From contig NZ_FNMZ01000009.1 in assembly GCF_900106695.1 (NCBI RefSeq), positions 62,001-126,000 on the forward strand: 64,000 nt of DNA. The letters are read 5' to 3'. The DNA is from Albimonas donghaensis (GTDB taxonomy: Bacteria; Pseudomonadota; Alphaproteobacteria; Rhodobacterales; Rhodobacteraceae). Below, piece after piece: positions 8,025 to 16,925 of the stretch. Under the pieces are notes generated by a model that was not told where the DNA came from, searched no databases, and saw nothing but the letters and a program-made list of their open reading frames with translations. Position 1 is the first letter of the stretch, and every line of letters begins with the position of its first letter. Made by a program: the position numbers and the translations under genes.

Positions 8025-9298
8025 CGCCGCCCCTCCGGGGCACGGACGTTTCGACAGGCGCGCCGGCCCGGCCCGCCGGGCCCGGCCCGGTCGAGCCGCC
8101 GGAAGCCCAGGTCCGCTTCGCCTTCATCGCCATGATGTCGGCGATGATCGCCATCAACGCCTTCGCCGCCGACATGGTGATCCCCGGGCTGGGGGTCATC
8201 GCCGACCATTTCGCGCTGCAGGACCCCAATTCGCGGCAATGGGTGATCTACGCCTCCTTCCTGGGGATGGCGGTGTCGCAACTGCTGATCGGACCGCTGT
8301 CGGATTCGCTGGGCCGCAGGCCGGCGGCCTTCACCGGCCTGGCGGTGTTCGGGCTGGGCTGCATCCTCGCCGGCGTGGCGCAGGATTTCGAGACGCTGCT
8401 GGCGGGGCGCGTGCTGCAGGGGCTCGGCTCCGGCGGGTTGCGGGTGCTGGCCTACGCCATCCTGCGCGACCGGGTGGCGGGGGACGAGATGGCGCGGTCG
8501 TCCTCGCTGATCTCCATCGGGTTCCTGATCCTGATCTTCATCGCGCCGATGGCCGGTCAGCTGGTGATCATGCTGAGCGACTGGCGGGGGCTGTTCGCCT
8601 GGCTGCTGATCCAGAGCGGGCTGACCGCCCTGTGGCTGGCCCGCGCCCTGCCCGAGACCCTGCCGCCCGAGCGCCGGCGCCCGCTGGCGATCCGGCCCAT
8701 GGTCAGGGCGATGCGGGTGGTGGCGGCGACCCCGGCGACGCTGGCCTGCGCGGGGGCGCTGGCGGCGACGCTGGGCTCGCTGGCGACCTATATCGCGACG
8801 GCGGAGCAGATCTTCAACGGCATCTACGGGCTGGGCGCGCTGATGCCGCTGGCTTTCGGCGCGCTGGCCCTGGCCGAGGGCGGGGCGGCGTTCTTCAATT
8901 CCCGCGCCGTGAAGCGGATCGGGGCGCTGAGGATGGCGCGGATCGGGCTGATCGGCTGGGTGTTCGGCGGCTCGATCGCCGCGGCGGTGTTCGCGCTGGG
9001 CTTCGACGGGGTGCCGCCGCTGTGGCTGTTCATGCTGTGGAACGCGGGCTCTCTGGCCATGTTCGCGCTGCTGTTCGGCAACCTGAACGCGGTGGCGATG
9101 GCGCCGATGGGGGACATGGCGGGGTCCGCGTCCTCGGTCCTGGCCTTCATGTCGACCGCGGGCGGGGCGCTGCTGGCCGCCGGCGCCGGGGCGGCCTTCG
9201 ACGGGACGGTGGTGCCGCTGGCGGCGAGCTTCGCGGTGTCGGGCGCGGTGGGGCTGGGGGCGCTGACCTATGCCCAGCGCCGCGGCGCCTTCGCCTGA
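8021..9298 (+). CDS. Bcr/CflA-type MFS drug exporter
   Basis: The 425-residue protein has about 12 hydrophobic membrane segments and belongs to the major facilitator superfamily, closest in pattern to the Bcr/CflA proton antiporters. Indicators are NAFAADMVIPGL in helix 1, the cytoplasmic loop motif GPLSDSLGRRP, and the helix-4/5 segment GLGSGGLRVLAYAILRD. The substrate is unknown. The start ATG at 8021 overlaps the stop of the upstream gene by four bases (ATGA), which suggests translational coupling and one operon with the two transferases downstream. Confidence 0.85.
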   Translation: MTPPLRGTDVSTGAPARPAGPGPVEPPEAQVRFAFIAMMSAMIAINAFAADMVIPGLGVIADHFALQDPNSRQWVIYASFLGMAVSQLLIGPLSDSLGRRPAAFTGLAVFGLGCILAGVAQDFETLLAGRVLQGLGSGGLRVLAYAILRDRVAGDEMARSSSLISIGFLILIFIAPMAGQLVIMLSDWRGLFAWLLIQSGLTALWLARALPETLPPERRRPLAIRPMVRAMRVVAATPATLACAGALAATLGSLATYIATAEQIFNGIYGLGALMPLAFGALALAEGGAAFFNSRAVKRIGALRMARIGLIGWVFGGSIAAAVFALGFDGVPPLWLFMLWNAGSLAMFALLFGNLNAVAMAPMGDMAGSASSVLAFMSTAGGALLAAGAGAAFDGTVVPLAASFAVSGAVGLGALTYAQRRGAFA

Positions 9299-9319
9299 CC
9301 GGAAGGGGGAGATCCCAGG

Positions 9320-10000
9320 ATGACCGCGCCGCTGTCCATCGTGATCCCGACGCTGAACGCCTCCGGCGAGATCGGCCCCTGCCTCGGCGCGCTGGCCGAG
9401 GCGCTGACCGAGGGGCTGATCCGCGAGGTGATCCTGACCGACGGCGGCTCCTCGGACGGGATCGAACTGGTGGCCGATGCGGCGGGGGCGGAGCTGGTGT
9501 CCGGCCCGGCCGGGCGCGGCGGGCAGCTGGCGCGCGGGGCGGAGGCGGCGCAGGGCGAATGGCTGCTGTTCCTGCACGCGGACACCATCCTCAGCCGCGG
9601 CTGGTCGGAGGCGGTGCGCCGCCACATGCGCGAGACGCCGGAGGCCGCCGGCTGGTTCCGCCTGCAATTCGACGCCAGCGGCGCGGCCCCGGCGCTGGTC
9701 GCGGCCTGGGCGAATTTCCGCGCCCGGCGCTTCGGGCTGCCTTATGGCGACCAGGGGCTGCTGGTCTCGCGGCGGGTATACCGGCGGGCGGGGGGCTTCG
9801 ACGCGATCCCGCTGATGGAGGACGTGGCGCTGGTCCGCCGGATGCCGGCGCTGCGGGAGCTGGACGCCAACGCGGTGACCTCGGCCCGGCGTTACCGCGA
9901 ACAGGGCTGGCTGCGCCGCGGCTGGCGCAACCTGAGCACCTGCGCGCTGTGGCGGCTGGGGATGTCGCCCGAGCGGCTGGCCCGGCGCTATGAGCGCTGA
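9320..10000 (+). CDS. GT2-like glycosyltransferase (TIGR04283, 'rSAM/selenodomain-associated transferase 2')
   Basis: The 226-residue protein is a compact family 2 glycosyltransferase with a nucleotide-sugar-binding start (SIVIPTLNASGEIGPCL), DGGSSDG, and LHADT in the place of the DxD motif. This short form matches the TIGR04283 family, often found next to a TIGR04282 protein, as it is here (11-base overlap). Family members have been linked by gene neighbourhood to radical-SAM and arsenosugar loci, but none of those genes is visible here. It lies 21 bases after the MFS gene with a purine-rich ribosome binding site. Confidence 0.8.
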   Translation: MTAPLSIVIPTLNASGEIGPCLGALAEALTEGLIREVILTDGGSSDGIELVADAAGAELVSGPAGRGGQLARGAEAAQGEWLLFLHADTILSRGWSEAVRRHMRETPEAAGWFRLQFDASGAAPALVAAWANFRARRFGLPYGDQGLLVSRRVYRRAGGFDAIPLMEDVALVRRMPALRELDANAVTSARRYREQGWLRRGWRNLSTCALWRLGMSPERLARRYER

Positions 10001-10622
10001 GGCGCCGCGCCGGGCGCGGGCGCGCGCGGGGGTCGCCCGGCGGCAGGTCGTGATCTTCGTGAAGGTTCCGCGGCCGGGGCGGGTCAAGACCCGGCTGGCG
10101 CGCGGGGTGGGGGCGCCGGAGGCGGCGCGCTGGTTCCGGGCGCAGAGCCGGGCGCTGATCCGCAGTCTCCGCGCCGATCCCCGCTGGGAGGTGCGGCTGG
10201 CGGTGAGCCCGGACGCCGAGGGGCTGGCGACGCGCGCCCTGCCCGGCGGCGCGGCGCGGCAGGCGCAGGGGGGCGGCGACCTGGGCGCGCGCATGGCGCG
10301 GGCGTTGTTCGAGGCGCCTCCCGGCCCGGTTCTGGTGATCGGGGCGGATATTCCCGGCGTGACGCCGGCGGTGATCGCGCGGGCCTTCGCCGCGCTGGGC
10401 CGGGCCGACGCGGTGTTCGGCCCGGCGGAGGACGGGGGGTTCTGGCTGGTCGGCCTGGGGGCCGCGCGGCGGGCCCCGCGGGACCTGTTTCGCGGCGCGC
10501 GGTGGTCGAGCGCCGACGCGCTGGGCGACGTTCTGGGCAATCTGTCGGGGGTGCGGGTGGGCTTCGCCGACCGCCTCGCCGATGTGGACGAGCCCGAGGA
10601 TCTGCGCCGGCTGAGGCGCTGA
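9990..10622 (+). CDS. DUF2064/TIGR04282 transferase ('rSAM/selenodomain-associated transferase 1')
   Basis: The 210-residue protein has a nucleotidyl/glycosyltransferase A-like fold. Its start KVPRPGRVKTRLARGVG resembles the G-x-K-T-R-L of nucleotidyltransferases. It also has GADIPGVTP and GPAEDGGFWLVGL. These are hallmarks of DUF2064. It overlaps the preceding transferase by 11 bases, so the two are probably made together. The chemical reaction has not been worked out for most members; a role in modifying a sugar-linked small molecule is inference. Confidence 0.8.
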   Translation: MSAEAPRRARARAGVARRQVVIFVKVPRPGRVKTRLARGVGAPEAARWFRAQSRALIRSLRADPRWEVRLAVSPDAEGLATRALPGGAARQAQGGGDLGARMARALFEAPPGPVLVIGADIPGVTPAVIARAFAALGRADAVFGPAEDGGFWLVGLGAARRAPRDLFRGARWSSADALGDVLGNLSGVRVGFADRLADVDEPEDLRRLRR

Positions 10623-10853
10623 CGGCGCGGGAGCCGCGCGTCGACCGGCGCGCCCGTGGCGCGGTCCCGCCCGCGCGGCGCTGCGGGGCGGGCGCCGGGC
10701 GGAACGGTCTCCCCGCCCGGCGGGCAACGCCTCCGGGCGAAAGACGTCCGCAGCGCGGGCGCCCACTTTCGCCCCTCACGACGGCTGGCCTAGGGTGACG
10801 GCGAGGCGCCGCGACGGGGTCTCCCGTTTCCGATCGCAGCCGGAGCCCTGCCC

Positions 10854-12647
10854 GTGACGTCATCCGCGACGCCCCCCGATACGCTTTCCGCGACGCCTGC
10901 CGGAATGGCGGCCCCGCCGGCGCCCGAGACCGCCCCGCCGACCGCCCCGCCGACCGCCCGGCCGGCGCCGTTGCTGCTGGGACTGCTCGCCCTGTTCGGG
11001 GTGATCGCGCTGCTGCTGCTGGCGCCCGGACGCATGGCGGTGAGCACCATGGAGGGCGACGTTCTGCATCTGCTCGACGGGGTGACGCGGATGCGCATGG
11101 GGCAATGGCCGCATGTGGATTTCGCCACGCCGCTGGGGGCGCTGGCCTATCTGCCGGTCTCGGCCTGGGGGGATCTCGGGCTGGGGCGCGCGATGGCGCT
11201 GAGCCATGCGACGGCGGCGGCGGTCTGCCTGCCGGCGCTGGTCTGGATCGGGCTGAGCCGGCTGCGGCTGGGCATGGCGCTGGCGCTGGGGGCGGTGGTG
11301 CTGGTGACCGCCGCGACGCTGGCCTGGTCGCCGGACTCCCAGGGCGCCACCGCCGCCATGTCCTACAACCACTGGGGCTGGGCGCTGGTCATGCAGGGCA
11401 TGGCGCTGATGCTGCTGGACCGGGCCGGGGCGACGGCGGGGGGGGCGACGGGGCGGGGAGCGACGGGGCGGGGGGCGACGGCGGCGCGGACCGGCGCGCT
11501 GATCGACGGGCTGATGATCGGGGCGCTGGGCGCGGTTCTGGTGTTCCTCAAGGCCACGTTCGCGGTGGGGCTGGCCGGGATATGGCTGGTCTGGGTCCTG
11601 ACCGGGGCCGAGCGGCGGGCGATCGCGGCCTCGGTCCTCGCGGGACTGGGGCTGGCGGCGGCGTTCGCGGCGGCCTTCGGCGGGGTCGAGGTCGCGCAGG
11701 CCTATATCGGCGACCTGCTGCGCGTGGCCGAGGCCGGCGAGGCCAGGCCGATGTCGCAGAAACCCGCGCTGATCACCTTCGTGACCCCGTCGGGTCTGAC
11801 GGTGATGATCGGCGCGTTGATCGGCGCGCTGGCGCTGGCCCGCGGCGGGCGCGGGCGCGCGGCGATCCGCTTTTTCGCGGCCTGCATCGCCGCCCACCTG
11901 CTCGCCTGGCAGAATTTCGGCTACGACCCCACCGCGATGACCGCGCTGGCGCTGATCCTGCTGGCGCAGTCGGGCGGGCTGATCCCCGGCGCGCTGGCCT
12001 TCGGGCGCCCGGCGGCGACGGTGGCGCTTTGCGCCGGGCTGGTGATCTTCGGGGTGCGGGCGCCGGGGCTGCTGAACTCGGCCCGCAGCTTCTTCCACCT
12101 CTTCGCCGCGCCGCCCGAGCAGGTCGCCGTGCTCGCGGACTTCGCCCCCGACGTGATCTGGCAACGGGCCGAGAGCGATTTCTCCGGCAGGTTCAAGCTG
12201 TTGCCGGAGGATGACGAGCCCCTGAACCTGGGCGGGATCACCCAGCCCACCTGCACGGTGCTCACCGGAGGGCCGGGGCTGATCGCCGAGGCCGCCGCCG
12301 CGATCCTGGAGACGCCGGCGCTGCGCGGGCGCAGCGTGCTGTCGCTGGACCTGGTGAACCCGCTGTGGATGCTGACCGGGGCGCCGCCGCAGGCGGGGGC
12401 GTGGAACTGGGTCTACGGCCCCTCCCCCGCGCAGATCGCCGGGGCGGAGCTGCTGGCGCTGCCCCGCTGCCCCTATGCGCCGCCGATCACGCGGATGATG
12501 GCGGAGGAGGCCGCGACCTCGGGCCGGGCGATGCGGGTGGCGCTGCGGACGCCGAACTGGACGATTTTCGAGCCGGGGCCGGTCGGCTCGGCGCCCGTGC
12601 CCGCGCCCGCGCAGGAAGCGGAGGGGCCGGAGGGGGCGACGGACTGA
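10854..12647 (+). CDS. Large polytopic membrane protein, function unknown
   Basis: The 597-residue protein starts at a GTG with GGAG upstream. After a Pro/Thr-rich N-terminus it has about 8-10 hydrophobic segments between residues 40 and 410, then a soluble C-terminal part of about 180 residues with few motifs. The overall shape resembles membrane glycosyltransferases of the GT-C type (multi-helix core plus a periplasmic tail), and residues MEGDVLHLLDG near 64-74 sit where an acidic first-loop motif would be. I do not recognise a specific family. It follows the two transferases by 230 bases and is convergent with the pilus locus. Confidence 0.65.
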   Translation: MTSSATPPDTLSATPAGMAAPPAPETAPPTAPPTARPAPLLLGLLALFGVIALLLLAPGRMAVSTMEGDVLHLLDGVTRMRMGQWPHVDFATPLGALAYLPVSAWGDLGLGRAMALSHATAAAVCLPALVWIGLSRLRLGMALALGAVVLVTAATLAWSPDSQGATAAMSYNHWGWALVMQGMALMLLDRAGATAGGATGRGATGRGATAARTGALIDGLMIGALGAVLVFLKATFAVGLAGIWLVWVLTGAERRAIAASVLAGLGLAAAFAAAFGGVEVAQAYIGDLLRVAEAGEARPMSQKPALITFVTPSGLTVMIGALIGALALARGGRGRAAIRFFAACIAAHLLAWQNFGYDPTAMTALALILLAQSGGLIPGALAFGRPAATVALCAGLVIFGVRAPGLLNSARSFFHLFAAPPEQVAVLADFAPDVIWQRAESDFSGRFKLLPEDDEPLNLGGITQPTCTVLTGGPGLIAEAAAAILETPALRGRSVLSLDLVNPLWMLTGAPPQAGAWNWVYGPSPAQIAGAELLALPRCPYAPPITRMMAEEAATSGRAMRVALRTPNWTIFEPGPVGSAPVPAPAQEAEGPEGATD

Positions 12648-12665
12648 CCGGCCCCTGCCCCGCGC

Positions 12666-13217
12666 TCAGCGGGTGAGGGCGGCGACGATCCACAGATAGG
12701 CGATCATCGCCATCGCGATGGAGACGCCCATGGGAAAGCGTTCGGCCCCCGGGGCCAGCGCGTGCCAGCCCCGCGCCCGGCCGCGGGTCACGGCCTTCGC
12801 CAGCCGCACGCCCGCCAGCCCGACCAGCAGCCCGACGGCGAGCAATTGCAGGGCCAGCGCCACCGTCGCCGGCGCCACGAACAGCGCGCAGGCGCCGAGC
12901 ATCTTCACGTCGCCCCCGCCCATGCGCCGCAGGGCGAAGAGCCCGAAGCCCAGCCCCAGCACGATGACCGCGCCCAGCGCCCGCCAGCCCAGCGCCTCCG
13001 GCGGCAGGGTCAGCGGGCCGAGCACGACGAAAAGCAGCGCCATGGCGGCGTTGAGCTTGTTGGGAATGCGCATCCGGCGCAGGTCCCAGACCGCCGCGGC
13101 GACCAGAAGCGGGGTCAGGGCGACGGCGATCAGCCAGGCCTCGGCCGGGGGATCGAGGCCCAGCAGCCGGCCCTCCAGAAAAGAGGCCATCAGGGGTCCG
13201 CCCGCATCCTCGGTCAT
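12666..13217 (-). CDS. cpaA: Type IV prepilin peptidase of the Tad locus
   Basis: The 183-residue protein belongs to aspartyl peptidase family A24 and cleaves the leader from Flp prepilins at the inner membrane. Both catalytic aspartates are in context: WDLRRMRIPN near residue 45 and GGGDVKML near residue 100. About five to six hydrophobic segments are present. It lacks the N-terminal methylase domain of longer PilD proteins, as is usual for TadV/CpaA. It is the last gene of the minus-strand pilus run, 105 bases after a TPR lipoprotein gene. Confidence 0.88.
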   Translation of the reverse strand: MTEDAGGPLMASFLEGRLLGLDPPAEAWLIAVALTPLLVAAAVWDLRRMRIPNKLNAAMALLFVVLGPLTLPPEALGWRALGAVIVLGLGFGLFALRRMGGGDVKMLGACALFVAPATVALALQLLAVGLLVGLAGVRLAKAVTRGRARGWHALAPGAERFPMGVSIAMAMIAYLWIVAALTR

Positions 13218-13322
13218 GTGTCCTCGGCCATGTCTCTCGCCCCCCCGGAGGCGTGGTGTCGGCGCGGGCGAGCCGCGCGCGTGGTCAGGGCCGCGGCGGG
13301 CGCGGCGGTTCCCGCGGGCGGA

Positions 13323-14225
13323 TCAGCCGCCGCGCAGCAGCGCCAGCTTGTCGGCGGCGGGCGCGTAATGGGCGGGATGAGCGGCGAGCGACTGCTCCAG
13401 CAGGCCGGTCGCCACCCGCCGGTCGCCCCGGCGCAGCGCGATGATCGCCATGTTGTGGTAGAGCACGGCCTTCTCCTCGCCGGTCAGGGTGACCAGGGGC
13501 AGGCGGTAGCTGCCCTGAAGGGCGCCGGCGATGGCGAGGTTGTTCTTGGCGGAGAACAGCGACGGGTCGAGCACCAGCGCCTGTTCGAACATCTTCTCGG
13601 CCGCCGCGGATTCGCCGCGCGACAGGTAGGACACCCCCCAGTTGTTGAGCACGGAGCCGGGCTGCGGGCTCATGGCGCGGGCCTGGGAATAGGCGGCGTC
13701 GGCGGCGTCCCAGTCGCGGCGATGGTCGGCGATCAGCCCCATCAGGGTCAGCTTGCGGTCCGAGGGCGAGCCCGGCGGCATCAGCGCGAGCTGCGCCTCG
13801 GCCTCCGGCCACATGTCGAGCCGGGAGAGCGACAGCCCGTATTCCACCCGGTCCGAGGGGCGGACGGAGGGGCTTTCGACCAGTTCGGCATAGACCAGCC
13901 GGGCCTCGGCATGGCGGCCGGCGCGGGACAGGGAGCGGGCGAGGCCGCGGCGCATGATCGGGTTCTCGGGATCGCTGGCGAGCGCTTCGCGGAAATAGGT
14001 CACGGCCTCGTCGGGGCCGGCGACCGCGAGCATGATCTCGTTGAGGCTGTCCTGATCGAGCGGGTTGTAGTTCTCGGCGCGCTGTTCCTCGACATCGACG
14101 CCGGCGTCGATGAACTCGGTGCAGCCGGCGAGCAGCAGCGGGGCGGCGAGCGCGATGGCGAGCGCGCGGCGCAGGGGATGCGCGCGGGGCGTGCGGCGGG
14201 TCGAGGGGAAGGGCGGGTGCGGCAT
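13323..14225 (-). CDS. TadD-like TPR lipoprotein
   Basis: The 300-residue protein begins with a lipoprotein signal (hydrophobic core ending LLLAGC, lipid Cys at about 35) followed by several tetratricopeptide repeats, for example EAVTYFREALASDPENPIMR and AAEKMFEQALVLDPSLFSAK. TadD-type lipoproteins assist secretin or pilus assembly at the outer membrane. It lies in the pilus operon, 27 bases after a second TPR lipoprotein gene and before cpaA. Confidence 0.8.
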   Translation of the reverse strand: MPHPPFPSTRRTPRAHPLRRALAIALAAPLLLAGCTEFIDAGVDVEEQRAENYNPLDQDSLNEIMLAVAGPDEAVTYFREALASDPENPIMRRGLARSLSRAGRHAEARLVYAELVESPSVRPSDRVEYGLSLSRLDMWPEAEAQLALMPPGSPSDRKLTLMGLIADHRRDWDAADAAYSQARAMSPQPGSVLNNWGVSYLSRGESAAAEKMFEQALVLDPSLFSAKNNLAIAGALQGSYRLPLVTLTGEEKAVLYHNMAIIALRRGDRRVATGLLEQSLAAHPAHYAPAADKLALLRGG

Positions 14226-14252
14226 GGCGTGAATTCCGGTTCCTGGCCCGTC

Positions 14253-15791
14253 TCAGGCGGACGGGGCCGCGGCGGGCGCGGCGGGCCGCGCCGGCGGGGG
14301 CGCGGAAAGGGCGGGGTCGGCGCGGCCGGCGGGTGCGGCCAGGGCGGCGGCGGCGGGTAGCGGGACGACGGGAACATGGGCGGCGGGGATATGGGCGGAG
14401 GGCAGCCGCACCACGGGCGTGCCCGCGGGAACATCGGGGGGCGTGCTGTCGTCGGCGGCGCCGGGAAGGGGCGCGGGGGCGGCGCGGGGGCCGGGGGCCT
14501 GCGCGGCGGCCTCCACCGCGCCGGGTTCGGGCAGACCCGCGCGACGGGCCATCGCCGCCGCGCCGCCGCTGGGCCGGGCGGCGGCGGCGACCACGCCCAG
14601 CGGCGCGGGCGGGGCGATGGGCGCGGGCTCCACCCCGCGGGCGCGGGCCGACATGGCGATGTTGCGCGAAAGCGCCGTCGGGGTCGGGCGGCCGGCGCGG
14701 CCCAGCAGCTCGGCGGCGATGCGGAATTCGCCCTCGGCCTCCTCGAACCGGCCCAGATCGTAGAGCGCGGTCCCGTGGCTGTTGCGCGCCGAGGGGCTGG
14801 CGGGCCAGGCGGCGACGGCGCGGGCCAGCAGTTTCTCGGCCTGGCGCCGGCGCCCCATCTGCCGCCAGGCGGAGCCGAGGCCGACCAGCGCGGCCTCGGT
14901 CGGGCCTTCCTGCACGAGGGCGAGGCGGAACATGCGCTCGGCCTGCACGGGGCGGCCTCGGTCCAGAAGCGCGCGGCCACGCTGGGCGGCCTCGCCGGGG
15001 GGCAGGTCCTCGGCGGCGCGGCGGGCGGCCTCCTGCTCGGCGACGGCCTGGGCGGCGGCGACGTTCTCGGCCGGGATCGGGACGCCGAGGGGCGGGCCGT
15101 CCGCGGCCTCGTCGGCCTCCGCATCGTCGGGGGAAAGGCCGAGGGCGGCGAGGAAGCGGGTGGCGAGGTCGGGTTCGGGGGCGGAAGCCTCCGGCGCCTC
15201 CGCCTCCGCCTCCGCGACGGCGGTCGGGAACGCGGGGGCGTCGGGCTCGTCGGGCAATGGGGCGGCGTCGGGGTCTTCGGTCGGGCGGATGTCGACGGGG
15301 GCGGCGAAGACCGGCGCGGGCCCCGTGTTGGGAACGGTGTTGAGCTCGGGGTCGGGAGCGGCGGCGGCGACGGGCGGGATCGGCACGGGGCCGCCGCCGG
15401 CGGCCTGCTGGGCGGCCATGAACTCCTCGATCGACATCTTGCGGCCCTGCCCCGGCGCGACCACGCCGAAGCGCGTCGTCCAGTCCGCGGCCCCGCCGGC
15501 GGGCGCGGAGGCGCCGGGCGCGGCCTCGGGGAAATTCGGGTTGGCGGGCGCGGCGGCCGGCGGCGGGGTCGCCTCCCCCTGCCCGCCCCCGACCCCGCCC
15601 GCGCCTTCGGCGGCGCAGCCGGCGAGCACGGCCAGCGCGGCCGCCGTCGCAACCGGACCCAGCCCCCGTTTCAGACCCGGACGCGACCCGAGACACGGCC
15701 CGACACGCCCCCCCGGACGGGGCGCAGGACCATGCGCGGATCGGGGCCTCGGACTCGAAGACGGCTCGGCACGACGCGCCCCTGTCGGCAC
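14253..15791 (-). CDS. Second TPR lipoprotein of the Tad locus
   Basis: The 512-residue frame starts at a GTG whose G is the last base of the tadC TAG stop, suggesting translational coupling. A lipobox (VLAGC) is preceded by an unusually long, Arg/Pro-rich leader of about 55 residues, so the true start may be a downstream non-ATG codon. The middle is Ala/Pro/Glu-rich and low complexity. TPR-like repeats lie at about 270-370 (LDRGRPVQAERMFRLALVQ, RRQAEKLLARAVAAWP), followed by a Pro-rich tail. It is probably a paralogue in role of the neighbouring TadD-like lipoprotein. Confidence 0.7.
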   Translation of the reverse strand: MPTGARRAEPSSSPRPRSAHGPAPRPGGRVGPCLGSRPGLKRGLGPVATAAALAVLAGCAAEGAGGVGGGQGEATPPPAAAPANPNFPEAAPGASAPAGGAADWTTRFGVVAPGQGRKMSIEEFMAAQQAAGGGPVPIPPVAAAAPDPELNTVPNTGPAPVFAAPVDIRPTEDPDAAPLPDEPDAPAFPTAVAEAEAEAPEASAPEPDLATRFLAALGLSPDDAEADEAADGPPLGVPIPAENVAAAQAVAEQEAARRAAEDLPPGEAAQRGRALLDRGRPVQAERMFRLALVQEGPTEAALVGLGSAWRQMGRRRQAEKLLARAVAAWPASPSARNSHGTALYDLGRFEEAEGEFRIAAELLGRAGRPTPTALSRNIAMSARARGVEPAPIAPPAPLGVVAAAARPSGGAAAMARRAGLPEPGAVEAAAQAPGPRAAPAPLPGAADDSTPPDVPAGTPVVRLPSAHIPAAHVPVVPLPAAAALAAPAGRADPALSAPPPARPAAPAAAPSA

Positions 15792-16780
15792 TACGGCTTC
15801 CCCGCCATGACTTCCATGATGTCCACCAGCGACGGACCGATCAGGATCAGCATCAGCGGCGGCACCGTGAAGAACATGGTCCCCAGCGTCAGCTTGGTGG
15901 GCAGCTTGTTGGCCTTCTCCTCGGCCCGCATCACGCGCTTGTCGCGCATCTCGGCCCCGTAGACCCGCAGCGCCTCGGCGATCGAGGTGCCGAACTGCGA
16001 GCTCTGGATCAGCACCGTCACGAAGGAGCCCACGTCCTGCACGCCGGAGCGGTTGGCGAAGTCGCGCAGGACCACCGCGCGTTCCTTGCCCGCGCGCATC
16101 TCCACGGAGACGATCTGGAACTCCTCGGCCAGCGAGGGATGGGCATGGGTGATCTCGTCGGCCACGCGCATCAACGCCTGGTCGAGCGACTGCCCCGCCT
16201 CGACGCAGACCAGCATCATGTCCAGCGCGTCGGGGAAGCCGTCCTGGATTTCCTGCTGGCGGGCGCCGCGGCGCCGCGTGACCCAGTAGTTCGGCGCGAA
16301 ATAGCCGACCGCCATGCCGCCGACCACGGTGTAGGCGAGCATCTGCGCCTCGGACCCGCGCAGCAGGGAATAGAGCAGCGCCCCGACGGCCAGCAGAACC
16401 GCGCCCAGCACGCGGGCCACGAAATAGGTCTGCACCGCGGCGCGGGACCGGTAGCCGGCCTGGATCAGCTGTTCGCGCGCCGTGGACAGGGCCTTCTTGT
16501 CCTTGGGCTCGAACAGGGGGGCGAGGGAGCTGAGGCGGGAGGGCTTGTCGTCGGCGCGCAGACGCTCGATCTCCGCCCGCCGGCGGGCGCCGGCCTGGCC
16601 GGACAGGCGCATGGCGTCGCGGTCGCGCTGGAGACGGGCGAAGGGGTCGGAGTGCTTCGAGAACACGATCGGCGCCGCCGACAGGATCAGCAGCGCGGCG
16701 AACCCCCCCATCACCCAGACCGGCCCCATGGGGCCGAAGGTCTCGATCAGCAGGTCGATGATATGGTTGATGCTTTCCAA
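15791..16780 (-). CDS. tadC: Tad pilus inner-membrane platform protein TadC
   Basis: About 329 residues from a TTG at 16780 with GGAG four bases upstream, giving the family-like start ESINHIIDLLIETFGPMGP; an ATG at 16825 would add 15 Arg/Gly/Pro-rich residues and lacks a ribosome binding site. This is a type II secretion F-domain protein: DMMLVCVEAGQSLDQAL and FVTVLIQSSQFGTSIAEALR are the two family signatures, between hydrophobic segments near each end. With TadB it forms the membrane platform driven by TadA. It is 145 bases downstream of tadB. Confidence 0.88.
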   Translation of the reverse strand: MESINHIIDLLIETFGPMGPVWVMGGFAALLILSAAPIVFSKHSDPFARLQRDRDAMRLSGQAGARRRAEIERLRADDKPSRLSSLAPLFEPKDKKALSTAREQLIQAGYRSRAAVQTYFVARVLGAVLLAVGALLYSLLRGSEAQMLAYTVVGGMAVGYFAPNYWVTRRRGARQQEIQDGFPDALDMMLVCVEAGQSLDQALMRVADEITHAHPSLAEEFQIVSVEMRAGKERAVVLRDFANRSGVQDVGSFVTVLIQSSQFGTSIAEALRVYGAEMRDKRVMRAEEKANKLPTKLTLGTMFFTVPPLMLILIGPSLVDIMEVMAGKP

Positions 16781-16925
16781 GCCGCTCCGTCGTCGGCCGG
16801 GCCGTGCGGGCCCGGTCCTTTCCATTGCGCCCCGGGGCGCGCGCGCCCGCCGAGCTGTCCCTGATGCGCCCCGCCCGGTTTTCCGGGTCCGGAGGCCGCG
16901 GCGCCGGCCGCTTCGGGGCCGGCCA

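Noticed and set aside
7892-10540. An 882-codon minus-strand frame
   Set aside because: Antisense to the exporter and both transferases; His/Gln/Arg-rich with no motif.
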